The notes: generated from the letters alone by a model not told the origin. A stretch of 9,455 nt of DNA from an uncultured Clostridia bacterium (GCA_944381295.1 CALWKP010000029.1:1-9455), one strand, 5' to 3'; positions 1 through 5,869 are shown, counted from the stretch's first letter. Translations and numbers: made by a program.

Positions 1-873
1 CATATCAATATTATAACATTCCACACCGGGAAGCTCTGCTACCTGCGGGTCGATATCGCGCGGCACCGCCAAATCAATCAACAAGGACGGTTTTTCCTTC
101 ACCTGCCGGAACAGGTCCAGCGCCACCGTATGGTGCGGGCTTACCGTCGCGCTTACCACGGCACAACATCCTTCCATCGCGCGGTAACGCTCCTCATACT
201 CCACCGTCCCGACACCTTCCGGTGCAAGGTTCTGCCGGTATTTGTACTGCCGCAGAGTCATGGTCACTTCGTAACCGCCGTCGCGCAGATACTCTGCCGC
301 CAGACGTCCCATCACGCCGTTGCCGATCACCAACACCTTTCCGGTTTTCCATCGCGCCTGAATCAGCCGCAGCGCACACTCCGCCGAACTGCTGTTATCC
401 CTGCGGAACGCTACCTCCGTACGCACACGCTTGCCCGCTGTGACCGCTGTGCGGAACAGCACTTCCAGGATACTGTCCGTCGCCTTATTCTCCCGCGCAA
501 ACACAATGGCGTCCTTGACCTGGGTGATGATCTGATCTTCCCCCCAAATCTGCGACAGCATCCCGCTGGACAGCTCGCACAGATGCAGCAAAGCATCGTG
601 CCCGTACAGCGTTTCAAAGCATCCCGCGTACTGCTCCGGGTCCTTTCCTGCCGCCCGGCACAATACTTCATAGGGTTCTTCATGGATCTCGTCCGCCAGC
701 GACAAATACAGTTCTGTCCGGTTGCAGGTAGACAAAATCACCGCGCCCTCTACTTCCGGTAATCCGCAGATTTCCGTATACAATTCCGCCATTGCGCTCT
801 TGGTATAGGAAAATGCTTCCCGCTGTTCGATCCCCGCCGAACGGTGATCCAGATATGACATTGCGATATTCAA
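1..873 (-). CDS. hemA: Glutamyl-tRNA reductase, C-terminus cut off by the window edge
   Basis: HemA reduces glutamyl-tRNA(Glu) to glutamate-1-semialdehyde with NADPH in the cytosol, the committed step of C5-pathway tetrapyrrole synthesis feeding cobalamin and heme. 291 codons are visible of about 400 usual. The N-terminal catalytic domain carries STCNRTELY with the nucleophilic Cys. A Rossmann segment (VLVIGNGVMGRLAAEYL, GxGxxG) starts the NADPH domain, and LIDLAVPRDIDPQV lies near the left edge. The dimerisation domain is outside. I place the start at a TTG (871-873): AGGAAG lies 8 nt upstream (882-887) and the protein then begins MNIAMSYLDHRSAG. A GTG at 880-882 in the same frame sits directly against that ribosome site and is less likely; an ATG at 859-861 would remove N-terminal residues. 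It follows cbiL by 28 nt and so is probably under the upstream cobalamin riboswitch. Identity is firm; only the start is open. Confidence 0.93.
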   Translation of the reverse strand, partial: MNIAMSYLDHRSAGIEQREAFSYTKSAMAELYTEICGLPEVEGAVILSTCNRTELYLSLADEIHEEPYEVLCRAAGKDPEQYAGCFETLYGHDALLHLCELSSGMLSQIWGEDQIITQVKDAIVFARENKATDSILEVLFRTAVTAGKRVRTEVAFRRDNSSSAECALRLIQARWKTGKVLVIGNGVMGRLAAEYLRDGGYEVTMTLRQYKYRQNLAPEGVGTVEYEERYRAMEGCCAVVSATVSPHHTVALDLFRQVKEKPSLLIDLAVPRDIDPQVAELPGVECYNIDM

Positions 874-901
874 AAGATCCACTTCCTATCCGGTTTTCCT
901 C

Positions 902-1588
902 TCAGGATTCCTGTTCGTCCGCAGGAATGACCACTACGGAAAAATAACTTGGCTTTTCTGGAACTTCTTCCATGCTGCGGTACACCCGTTCTTCCGGCAT
1001 CGTCGCACATTCCACTGCCTTTGCACGCGTCCCGAGAAGCTTTTCCCGTACCGCCGCCATGCTTTTCCCGGATTTCATCAGCACTTTACAGCCATCCAAC
1101 GCCAGTGCGCGGTCCAAATTGGGATATGACGCCGGAATAACATGCAGCGCCTGTCCGCGCTCGCATAACGGCTCATTCAACGACGCCGCCACTGCACAAA
1201 ACGACGGCACCCCCGGGATCACCCCGGTTTCGTACCCGCGTGCACCTAGCATCCTGTGCAGATACATCACTGTACTATAAATTCCAGGGTCCCCCAACGT
1301 CAGGAAGGCCACCGTTTTCCCGCTGTCCAAAAGTTCCGCCAGCGTATCGCACGCCGCCTCATGATAGCTTTGCAGGGCTTTCTCGTCCCGGATCATCGGC
1401 ATCTCGACCTCGACTACCGGTTTCCCTTCCAGGTATTTCCCCGCGATCTCTAACGCCACGTTTTTCCCCGCACCGCTCTTTGGCGCAGCAATCACGTCGC
1501 TTTCTTCTATCATCCTTGCAGCTTTCAGCGTCAACAGTTCCGGGTCCCCCGGTCCTACGCCTACCGCCCAAAATTTTCCTTTTCCCAT
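902..1588 (-). CDS. cbiL: Precorrin-2 / cobalt-factor II C20-methyltransferase
   Basis: This 228-residue enzyme transfers a methyl group from S-adenosylmethionine to C20 of precorrin-2 or cobalt-sirohydrochlorin, an early step of corrin-ring synthesis. It shows the tetrapyrrole-methylase fold markers: GVGPGDPELLTLKA (residues 10-23) at the N-terminus, FLTLGDPGIYSTVMYL (about 95-110), and PGVPSFCAVAASLNEPL (about 125-141), a form typical of the CbiL/CobI branch. Length matches the family. The ATG has GGAAGG eight bases upstream, lying within the end of cbiO, from which it is separated by only 5 nt. Its neighbours are a cobalt importer and hemA. Being beside cobalt uptake suggests the early-cobalt-insertion (anaerobic) route, hence cbiL rather than cobI; this choice rests on context, since the sequence alone does not separate the two substrates. 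Confidence 0.93.
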   Translation of the reverse strand: MGKGKFWAVGVGPGDPELLTLKAARMIEESDVIAAPKSGAGKNVALEIAGKYLEGKPVVEVEMPMIRDEKALQSYHEAACDTLAELLDSGKTVAFLTLGDPGIYSTVMYLHRMLGARGYETGVIPGVPSFCAVAASLNEPLCERGQALHVIPASYPNLDRALALDGCKVLMKSGKSMAAVREKLLGTRAKAVECATMPEERVYRSMEEVPEKPSYFSVVVIPADEQES

Positions 1589-1593
1589 CTTTT

Positions 1594-2445
1594 TTACCTT
1601 CCGTCCCGTTCTTCTGTTTCCAAGTATCCTCGAATCTCGGCCCGCGCCTGCGAAATCGTCGCCGCTTCCCCCTCCAGCGCAAGGCCGTCTTTATCCCGCA
1701 ATATTTCCATCAGATGCCGGATCCTCGGCGTGCGCAAATGCCTGCGCCGCAATTGTTCCGGGTCTGCAAAAATCTCCTTCGGTGTTCCGCGCATCACCGC
1801 GCGGCCCTGTTCCATCACATAAACATAATCGCAATACAATGGTACAATATCGATCTCATGCGTCGAAAGAATAATCGTGATCTCCAATTCCTCTTTCAGC
1901 GATGCCAGCAAATGCAGAATCTCCGCTACCCCCTGGGGGTCCAACCCTGCTGTCGGCTCGTCCAATATCATCACCGACGGCCGCATGACCAAAACACCTG
2001 CCAGCGCTACCCGCTTTTTCTGTCCGAAACTCAGCGCATGCGTCGGTTTATCCAGCAAATCCAGACAGCCTACGCGCTCCGCTGCTTTCTCCACCGCGCG
2101 CGCCGCTTCCGCTTTCGACATCCCCAAATTCAGCGCGCCGAACGCGATATCGTCCCGGACGCTTTCCGAAAACAGCTGGTCGTTCGGGTCCTGGAACACC
2201 ACCCCGACCTTTGCGCACAGCCGTTTCGACGCAGAGGCGTTGTATTCTACCTTTTCCCCGTCCAGCCAGACTTCTCCACTGTCCGGATGCAACACACCGT
2301 TCAGGTTCAGGAAGAGCGTGGACTTCCCCGCGCCGTTTCCCCCTAACACTGCGGTCACTTTTCCTTTTTCAATCTCCAAATCCAAATGATCCAGCGCAGG
2401 CACTTTCCCATCATACGAGTAACAAAGCCCGCGCACGCGTATCAT
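1594..2445 (-). CDS. cbiO: Cobalt ECF transporter ATP-binding subunit CbiO
   Basis: This is the ATPase that drives the CbiMNQO cobalt importer from the cytoplasmic face. The 283-residue protein shows Walker A GGNGAGKST (residues 35-43), Q-loop VVFQDPNDQLF, signature LSFGQKKRVALAG, Walker B VMILDEPTAGLD and the switch His in STHEID. LSFGQ instead of LSGGQ is a common CbiO variant. A longer reading to 2514 exists, but the ATG at 2443-2445 is preferred: it overlaps the cbiQ stop as ATGA, and the protein then starts MIRVRGLCYSYDG, the normal family N-terminus. GGAGAAAGGGG lies upstream. A C-terminal extension of about 50 charged residues follows the ATPase core. It presumably acts as a homodimer with CbiQ. 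The ribosome site for cbiL is embedded in its last codons. Confidence 0.95.
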   Translation of the reverse strand: MIRVRGLCYSYDGKVPALDHLDLEIEKGKVTAVLGGNGAGKSTLFLNLNGVLHPDSGEVWLDGEKVEYNASASKRLCAKVGVVFQDPNDQLFSESVRDDIAFGALNLGMSKAEAARAVEKAAERVGCLDLLDKPTHALSFGQKKRVALAGVLVMRPSVMILDEPTAGLDPQGVAEILHLLASLKEELEITIILSTHEIDIVPLYCDYVYVMEQGRAVMRGTPKEIFADPEQLRRRHLRTPRIRHLMEILRDKDGLALEGEAATISQARAEIRGYLETEERDGR

Positions 2446-3221
2446 ATCCACGCAAAAGCCCCTTTCTCCCAGGCGGCCAGCAACATGGTTCCGGCAATTC
2501 CCACCATCATCCATCCATACAGTATCGATGCCTTTTCCCGCGGCCGCTCCAAAACCGGAAGTTCCCCGCTATACCCGCGCGATTCCAACGACTGGTAAAC
2601 TCTCCCGCTGCGCTGATACGCCCGAAAAAACAACATCCCCGTCATATAAGCAAAGGACCGGATCGATCGCCACACTCCACAATACCCCAAACGACACCGC
2701 TGTGCCGTCATAATCCGCCCGGCTTCCTCCCACAGCACAAACAGATACCGGAACAGCAATTCTGCAATCGTGAGCAGGAAGCCCGGCAAATGCAGCCGGC
2801 GCAGGACCGACAGGATATCTGTCATGGAAGTATTCAACGAAATAAAATAAACGCAGCTCACGCATCCGACGATTTTCAGGGCGACGCGGACGCCTTGTGC
2901 AACACTTTCCGACGAAACGCCCCAGGCAGTCCCACCAAGCTGTATGCAAAACCATAGGTTCCCGCCGGAAGTAACCATGATCGGCAACGCTGCCAGCAAC
3001 GCAAACACTGCCGGGACAGACAACAAAGCAAAGTATTGGACAGCCGACGCTTTGGAATAATGAATGGAGATCACCGCCATAAATCCCGCTAAAAAAACAC
3101 TCACGCCAACACAGTCCAAGATCAGGCAGGCTGTCAGGAACAAAAGCCCGAAGGCGAGTTTTGCCTCCGGGCTGAAATCGCGGATTTTACTGCAATAAGC
3201 GTAATCATTGATTGTTTTCAT
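2442..3221 (-). CDS. cbiQ: Cobalt ECF transporter transmembrane subunit CbiQ
   Basis: This 259-residue membrane protein is the T-component that couples ATP hydrolysis by CbiO to substrate release by CbiM. Several hydrophobic segments are evident: near residues 22-55 (LAFGLLFLTACLILDC onward), about 60-85, and a last helix near the C-terminus (ILYGWMMVGIAGTMLLAAW). The cytoplasmic coupling region contains AYQRSGRVYQSLESRGYSG, with the Arg-Gly pair (SRG) typical of EcfT coupling helices. The N-terminal part, including SPEAKLAFGLLFL, also matches CbiQ. The start overlaps the end of cbiN by 17 nt, and the stop shares ATGA with cbiO, so translation is probably coupled. Family and role are secure; cobalt rather than nickel is inferred from the B12 riboswitch and the cbiL neighbour. 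Confidence 0.93.
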   Translation of the reverse strand: MKTINDYAYCSKIRDFSPEAKLAFGLLFLTACLILDCVGVSVFLAGFMAVISIHYSKASAVQYFALLSVPAVFALLAALPIMVTSGGNLWFCIQLGGTAWGVSSESVAQGVRVALKIVGCVSCVYFISLNTSMTDILSVLRRLHLPGFLLTIAELLFRYLFVLWEEAGRIMTAQRCRLGYCGVWRSIRSFAYMTGMLFFRAYQRSGRVYQSLESRGYSGELPVLERPREKASILYGWMMVGIAGTMLLAAWEKGAFAWI

Positions 3222-3498
3222 AGTTCCGACCTTTCGCCGTCAGTCTTCCCAGTAAGAATCCTCCAACCCCTGCGCCCAATGCGGCCTGTACCGCAAACAA
3301 CAGCGATTCGATTTCGCCGCTCGGTGGGGTGAACGGAAGCTCCGCCCAAGGCGTATATTCCGGCGCAATCTGTTCAATCATTTCCTGCGCCTGACCATCG
3401 GTGCCGCCGAATTCCGCATCCTTGAGCAAAAACATCGGGAACAGTGCAATCACTGCCACCGCGGCGATCAACAGGACATTCTTTTGCCACAATTTCAT
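3205..3498 (-). CDS. cbiN: Cobalt ECF transporter accessory subunit CbiN
   Basis: CbiN is the small two-helix protein that works with CbiM in cobalt uptake, apparently helping metal load into the CbiM site. The 97 residues contain an N-terminal membrane helix (NVLLIAAVAVIALFPMFLL, about 6-24), an extracytoplasmic loop with the family pattern FGGTDGQA...IAPEYTPW, and a second helix near 64-85 (LLFAVQAALGAGVGGFLLG). Length is normal. The start ATG overlaps the stop of cbiM by 4 nt (ATGA), and the 3' end overlaps cbiQ by 17 nt, as expected for an operon making a stoichiometric complex. Presence of CbiN rather than NikN or NikL argues for cobalt as substrate. Confidence 0.93.
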   Translation of the reverse strand: MKLWQKNVLLIAAVAVIALFPMFLLKDAEFGGTDGQAQEMIEQIAPEYTPWAELPFTPPSGEIESLLFAVQAALGAGVGGFLLGRLTAKGRNYENNQ

Positions 3499-4259
3499 AA
3501 ACGTCCCTCCGTTTCCAGCACATGTAAGGATGCAAATTCCTTCGCGCTGTACTTTCTCAGCACATTGAACACCACAACTGTCAAGAGCCCTTCACAGACT
3601 GCCAGCGGCAGCTGTGTCAATGCATAGACGCCTGTGAACTTGGCAAACGATGCAAGAAAACTTCCCTGGTCAGGAAATGCCAAAGCCAGCTGGACAGAAG
3701 TAACCAGATAGGTTCCGATATCCCCGGCAAATGCGGCCAGGAACACGGTTACTCCGACAGGCAGCCGGGTCATCCGCAGCAGACGGTATACGCCCCAGGA
3801 AAGCACCGGCCCGGCAATTCCCATAGAAAATGTATTTGCCCCAAGCGTTGTGAGGCCCCCATGTCCCAACAGCAGCGCCTGAAACAACAGCACGATCACC
3901 GAAATCACCGACATGGCAAACGGTCCAAACAGGATCGCGCCAAGCCCCACGCCGGTGGGATGCGAACAGCTTCCGAAAACCGAAGGGATCTTCAGTGCCG
4001 ACAGCACAAAAGCAAACGCACCGCAGAGCGCCAGCAACACTGCTGTTTTCGGCTCCGCGGAAATCCTTCGTTTCAAGGCGAACACGGCCGCTGCCAAAAA
4101 CGGGATACAAACCGCTCCCCACCCGATTGCCCATACAACCGGAAGGGAGCCATCCGCAATATGCATCGCTCCCGCCGGCAGTTGCATGACCGGAATCCAT
4201 AAAACACCCGCTAACAGGCAAAGGATCTGTTTTTCCCGTTTTGAAAACATCTGTTTCAC
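3495..4259 (-). CDS. cbiM: Cobalt ECF transporter substrate-binding subunit CbiM
   Basis: CbiM is the membrane S-component that binds cobalt(II). In this family the metal is held by the amino terminus and the His of a Met-His N-terminus plus further His residues. Here MHIADGSLP begins at residue 32, after a hydrophobic leader (ILCLLAGVLWIPVMQLPAGA) ending in Ala-Gly-Ala. Leader removal would therefore expose Met32-His33, a known arrangement in leader-bearing CbiM proteins. Another conserved His lies in GSCSHPTGVGLGA (about 97-109), and HGGLTTLGANTFSMG is also typical. The longest reading starts at GTG 4257-4259, only 3 nt after AAGGG. An in-frame ATG at 4248-4250 lies 6 nt after GGTG and may be the true start; the mature protein is the same. 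It is first in the operon, behind a cobalamin riboswitch and terminator. Confidence 0.94.
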   Translation of the reverse strand: MKQMFSKREKQILCLLAGVLWIPVMQLPAGAMHIADGSLPVVWAIGWGAVCIPFLAAAVFALKRRISAEPKTAVLLALCGAFAFVLSALKIPSVFGSCSHPTGVGLGAILFGPFAMSVISVIVLLFQALLLGHGGLTTLGANTFSMGIAGPVLSWGVYRLLRMTRLPVGVTVFLAAFAGDIGTYLVTSVQLALAFPDQGSFLASFAKFTGVYALTQLPLAVCEGLLTVVVFNVLRKYSAKEFASLHVLETEGRL

Positions 4260-4269
4260 CAGCCCTTAC

Positions 4270-4301
4270 AAAAAATCGGCCCGGCCACAAGCCGAACCGA
4301 T
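4270..4301 (-). terminator. Riboswitch expression-platform intrinsic terminator before cbiM
   Basis: On the minus strand an 11-bp stem (arms 4291-4301 and 4275-4285, all paired with two G-U pairs, loop 4286-4290) is followed directly by a run of T (4270-4275). It lies between the cobalamin aptamer and the cbiM start at 4259 or 4250. I infer that it ends transcription when adenosylcobalamin is bound. I could not assign a convincing antiterminator helix by eye. Confidence 0.85.
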
Positions 4302-4384
4302 ACCATCCTTCCACGGGCAGAATCCACCCTAAGAGCCGGAGGAAGCAGATCATATCAGCCATTGACCTGTGACCATATGACTTC

Positions 4385-4553
4385 CAGGTTGGCATGTCTT
4401 CCGACTCAGACCCTTTTCCGACAGATCCACGCCTTCCCGGGAAACTCCCAGTGACTGCGCACCAGCGCATCAGCTCTGTCAGGTCAACACGGCAGCAGGA
4501 CTGTCCGGGAATCGCACCCGGTTCCATTTTCACACAACAGTGAACCAAACCTG
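4385..4553 (-). promoter_or_regulatory. Cobalamin riboswitch
   Basis: The minus-strand leader carries the hallmarks of the cobalamin aptamer. The B12 box reads AGTCGGAAGACATGCC (4391-4406). Upstream lie GTCACTGGGAGTTTCCCGGG with GAAGGCG, and then the GGGTGCGATTCCCGG hairpin leading into CAGTCCTGCTGCCGTGTT. A P1 closing helix pairs CAGGTT (4548-4553) with AACCTG (4385-4390). Spacing and order match the class. It sits between a consensus promoter and an intrinsic terminator in front of cbiM, so control is most likely by transcription termination, switching off the operon when cobalamin is plentiful. The aptamer core is secure; the outer limits are approximate. Confidence 0.95.
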
Positions 4554-4570
4554 TTTTCCTATACGAAATT

Positions 4571-4599
4571 ATTATAAAGTACCCGCTTCTGTATGTCAA
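4571..4599 (-). promoter_or_regulatory. Consensus sigma-A promoter of the cbi operon
   Basis: On the minus strand a perfect -35 TTGACA (4594-4599) and a perfect -10 TATAAT (4571-4576) are separated by exactly 17 bp. The start is expected near 4563-4565, giving a leader of about 305 nt that includes the whole riboswitch. An ideal promoter fits a design in which regulation is left to the riboswitch. Confidence 0.92.
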
Positions 4600-4674
4600 C
4601 GTCATCGGGAAAACAGGAAAAAATATTACAAAAAAGCGCAAGAAAGCACACCTTGCCCTGTATTCCTGCACACA

Positions 4675-4705
4675 AAAATCCCCTCCGGAGCCAGGAGGGG
4701 ATTTT
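4675..4705 (-). terminator. Bidirectional hairpin terminator
   Basis: The arms 4675-4686 and 4694-4705 form a perfect 12-bp stem (core TCCCCTCC / GGAGGGGA) with a 7-nt loop. A tracts on one side and T tracts on the other allow it to work on both strands. On the minus strand it ends the candidate RNA and anything transcribed from the symporter remnant, and so insulates the cbi operon promoter about 75 bp further on. Confidence 0.85.
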
Positions 4706-4816
4706 CAAACGCATTACGCACTAGCCCTTTTATGGGGAAAAACGATCTGCCGCCACAACTGCATCAGACGGCTCAGATTGGGGTAATTTCTCCCTGCCCC
4801 TACAAAAGGTCACCAT
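4706..4816 (-). ncRNA. Candidate small structured RNA, family unknown
   Basis: No protein-coding frame is convincing here, but the minus strand looks like an RNA gene of about 110 nt plus terminator. It has an extended -10 promoter just upstream and the strong hairpin terminator at its end. A closing helix pairs CCTTTT (4804-4809) with AAAAGG (4726-4731) and GGGG (4797-4800) with CCCC (4734-4737). Inside, ATCT/GCCG (4769-4778) pairs with CGGCAGAT (4745-4752) around a short CTG-ATG-CAG hairpin. The GGGG arm could instead pair with the nearer CCCC at 4779-4782, giving two competing folds. I do not recognise a known family, including 6S, SRP RNA and the common riboswitch classes. It could also be the tail of a decayed transcript. 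Confidence 0.45.
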
Positions 4817-4817
4817 C

Positions 4818-4826
4818 AGTATAACA
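4818..4826 (-). promoter_or_regulatory. Extended -10 promoter of the candidate RNA
   Basis: On the minus strand TG-T-TATACT combines a near-consensus -10 (4818-4823) with the TGn extension (4824-4826). The -35 hexamer 17 bp upstream, TGGATT, matches poorly, as is usual for extended -10 promoters. It points towards the structured sequence at 4706-4816 and away from the symporter remnant. Confidence 0.5.
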
Positions 4827-4878
4827 TACTGTTCCTGAAAAATCCAGTCTTTTACCAAGTTTTTCTAAAAGCGTCTTC

Positions 4879-5207
4879 TCAGGCTTTTCCTGTACTTGCT
4901 TTTGCTTCTTCTTTTGCCCTACGGAACTCTTCCAAAACATCTGCCGGAGGTTCCTTATCCAGCAGGGATACCACAAAGATTACCACCAAGCTTACCAGGA
5001 ACGCAGGAAGCAGTTCATAAATTCCAATCAGCGTATAAAAATAACAAAAGCTGCCCCGACGATCATCATGCTGTGATAAGGCAGTCCAAACAGGGTGCTG
5101 AATAATTTTCCACAGGTGACAAAGCAACTGGAAGCATACACAGTGAAAAACACCAGAATAAATACTATGGTCTTATCATACCTGATTTTTCCTTCTTTGG
5201 CAAACAT
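4879..5207 (-). pseudogene. Remnant of a PutP-type sodium/proline symporter gene
   Basis: Two pieces of one membrane-transporter family are joined. The upstream piece (about 5045-5207) reads FFTVYASSCFVTCGKLF then STLFGLPYHSMMIVGAAFVIF, close to a central helix of PutP-like sodium:solute symporters near residues 120-175. It then meets a stop (IR*). In another frame the sequence continues YTLIGIYELLPAFLVSLV then VIFVVSLLDKEPPADVLEEF, which is the C-terminal end of such a symporter of about 500 residues. Roughly 300 codons between the two parts are therefore missing, and a frameshift lies near the T run at about 5043-5047. The N-terminus is also absent. The gene cannot make a working transporter. 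The family call is by recognition of motifs; the exact substrate of the ancestor is uncertain. Confidence 0.75.
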
Positions 5208-5275
5208 TATCTTGCGTAATTATTTCGTCTTTTTGTATTTTTTTGCAGATTCTTTGTTGATTATCCTCCAAGCTA

Positions 5276-5383
5276 GGGGCCAAAAATTCTTAGGCAGCAT
5301 CGCTGCCTAAGAAAAAAGGGAGCGGTTTTCCGCTCCCTTTCTCAGAGAAGGGCGTTATACGCCCTTCTCTGGCTTTTGGCCCC
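5276..5383. repeat. Array of three perfect hairpins inside a closing stem
   Basis: Three perfect inverted repeats stand side by side. H1 pairs 5287-5298 with 5302-5313 (12 bp, 3-nt loop). H2 pairs 5315-5325 with 5330-5340 (11 bp, 4-nt loop). H3 pairs 5344-5355 with 5359-5370 (12 bp, 3-nt loop). The whole set is enclosed by GGGGCCAAAA (5276-5285) and its complement TTTTGGCCCC (5374-5383), giving a clover-like four-stem fold on either strand. Perfect arms in all four stems are not expected from drift. It may be a miniature mobile or intergenic repeat, a structured RNA, or several terminators in a row. I do not recognise a named family. Confidence 0.8.
5312..5340 (-). terminator. Intrinsic terminator (middle hairpin of the array)
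   Basis: Read on the minus strand, hairpin H2 (GGGAGCGG, loop AAAA, CCGCTCCC) runs straight into six T residues (5312-5317), a classical intrinsic terminator. It is about 70 nt after the stop of the 84-codon gene and would end that transcript. H1, which follows, also has a T run after it (5282-5288) and could act as a second terminator. Confidence 0.7.
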
Positions 5384-5408
5384 CGTCTATCGATCTGTTT
5401 TTTCCCTT

Positions 5409-5663
5409 TTATTGATCTTCATAAGTATCCAAATAATTTCCGCACGGATATGACTGATACTGTTTTTTAATTTTGATCACCACAGATCCATCCAACATTT
5501 CCTTTTCTTCTTCAATTCGATACCGCACCCTGCTTTTATCTAACTTTGCTTTATATTGCTCTACTTCCTCCTTTACTGCTTTGACCGCCAATTGATGGCT
5601 AAGATCTTCTTTCAGCTGAAAATGGACTGTCTGTGCCAAACATGCTTCCTGAATTCGTTTCAT
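5409..5663 (-). CDS. Small charged protein of unknown function (84 residues)
   Basis: I do not recognise a named family. The ATG at 5661-5663 is supported by a full AAGGAGG about 9 nt upstream; a longer reading to 5711 would start before that site and is unlikely. The protein begins MKRIQEACLAQTVHFQLKED, has no signal peptide or membrane helix, and is rich in Lys and Glu. Residues about 15-62 look helical (QLAVKAVKEEVEQYKAKLDK onward). The C-terminal part VVIKIKKQYQSYPCGNYL looks like a short beta element with a single Cys besides Cys8. A promoter and a terminator flank it, so it appears to be a monocistronic gene. The good ribosome site and intact frame within an otherwise decayed region suggest it is real and expressed. 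Confidence 0.75.
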   Translation of the reverse strand: MKRIQEACLAQTVHFQLKEDLSHQLAVKAVKEEVEQYKAKLDKSRVRYRIEEEKEMLDGSVVIKIKKQYQSYPCGNYLDTYEDQ

Positions 5664-5701
5664 AAAAGAATTCCTCCTTCTTCCGGAATGATTTCTAAAA
5701 A

Positions 5702-5731
5702 ATGATACCATTCATAAAAAGATTTTTTCAA
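5702..5731 (-). promoter_or_regulatory. Promoter of the 84-residue gene
   Basis: On the minus strand TTGAAA (5726-5731) and TATCAT (5702-5707) are 18 bp apart, and TGG just before the -10 provides an extended -10 TGn element. It lies about 40 bp upstream of the ATG at 5663, with a start expected near 5695. The sequence around it is very AT-rich, so chance matches are possible. Confidence 0.55.
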
Positions 5732-5798
5732 ACAAAAAATTCATAAGCAAATTATTTTTGTCAATTTCTCAATACAATTCTCCGCTGATATTTTGTGC

Positions 5799-5857
5799 AA
5801 AATTCCAGAAGTTTTTTCTTTCAGCCTTTGTTTTTGGCAACTTCTTCTATGAATTTT
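5799..5857. repeat. Imperfect inverted repeat upstream of trkA
   Basis: AAAATTC..GAAGTT (5799-5813) is mirrored by AACTTC..GAATTTT (5839-5857), with a small GCC/GGC pair inside (5824-5826 and 5836-5838). It ends about 12 bp before the -35 of the probable trkA promoter. It could be an operator or a weak hairpin; nothing else shows its function. The rest of the 278-bp stretch 5664-5941 is AT-rich and holds only the two divergent promoters. Confidence 0.35.
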
Positions 5858-5869
5858 ATGGAAATTGTC

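Noticed and set aside
130..762. A 210-codon open frame on the plus strand
   Set aside because: It lies antisense to hemA; no family motif or ribosome site supports it.
1240..2346. A 368-codon open frame on the plus strand
   Set aside because: It is antisense to cbiL and cbiO, which are secure. The translation is rich in Pro, Arg and Ser, typical of a shadow frame.
3670..4671. A 333-codon open frame on the minus strand covering cbiM and its leader
   Set aside because: It runs through the riboswitch and terminator and is out of frame with cbiM, which has clear family motifs. The translation is Cys/Arg/Gly-rich without any domain.
4675..4816. 6S RNA, SRP RNA or tmRNA as identity of the structured RNA
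   Set aside because: The length is too short for 6S RNA or tmRNA, and the conserved SRP loop and tmRNA ends are absent.
5276..5383. CRISPR array or tandem repeat
   Set aside because: The three hairpins have unrelated sequences and no regular spacer-repeat pattern, so this is neither.
5276..5383. tRNA gene, suggested by the clover-like shape
   Set aside because: The stems are 10-12 bp with 3-4 nt loops and there is no T-loop, anticodon loop or CCA-like end.
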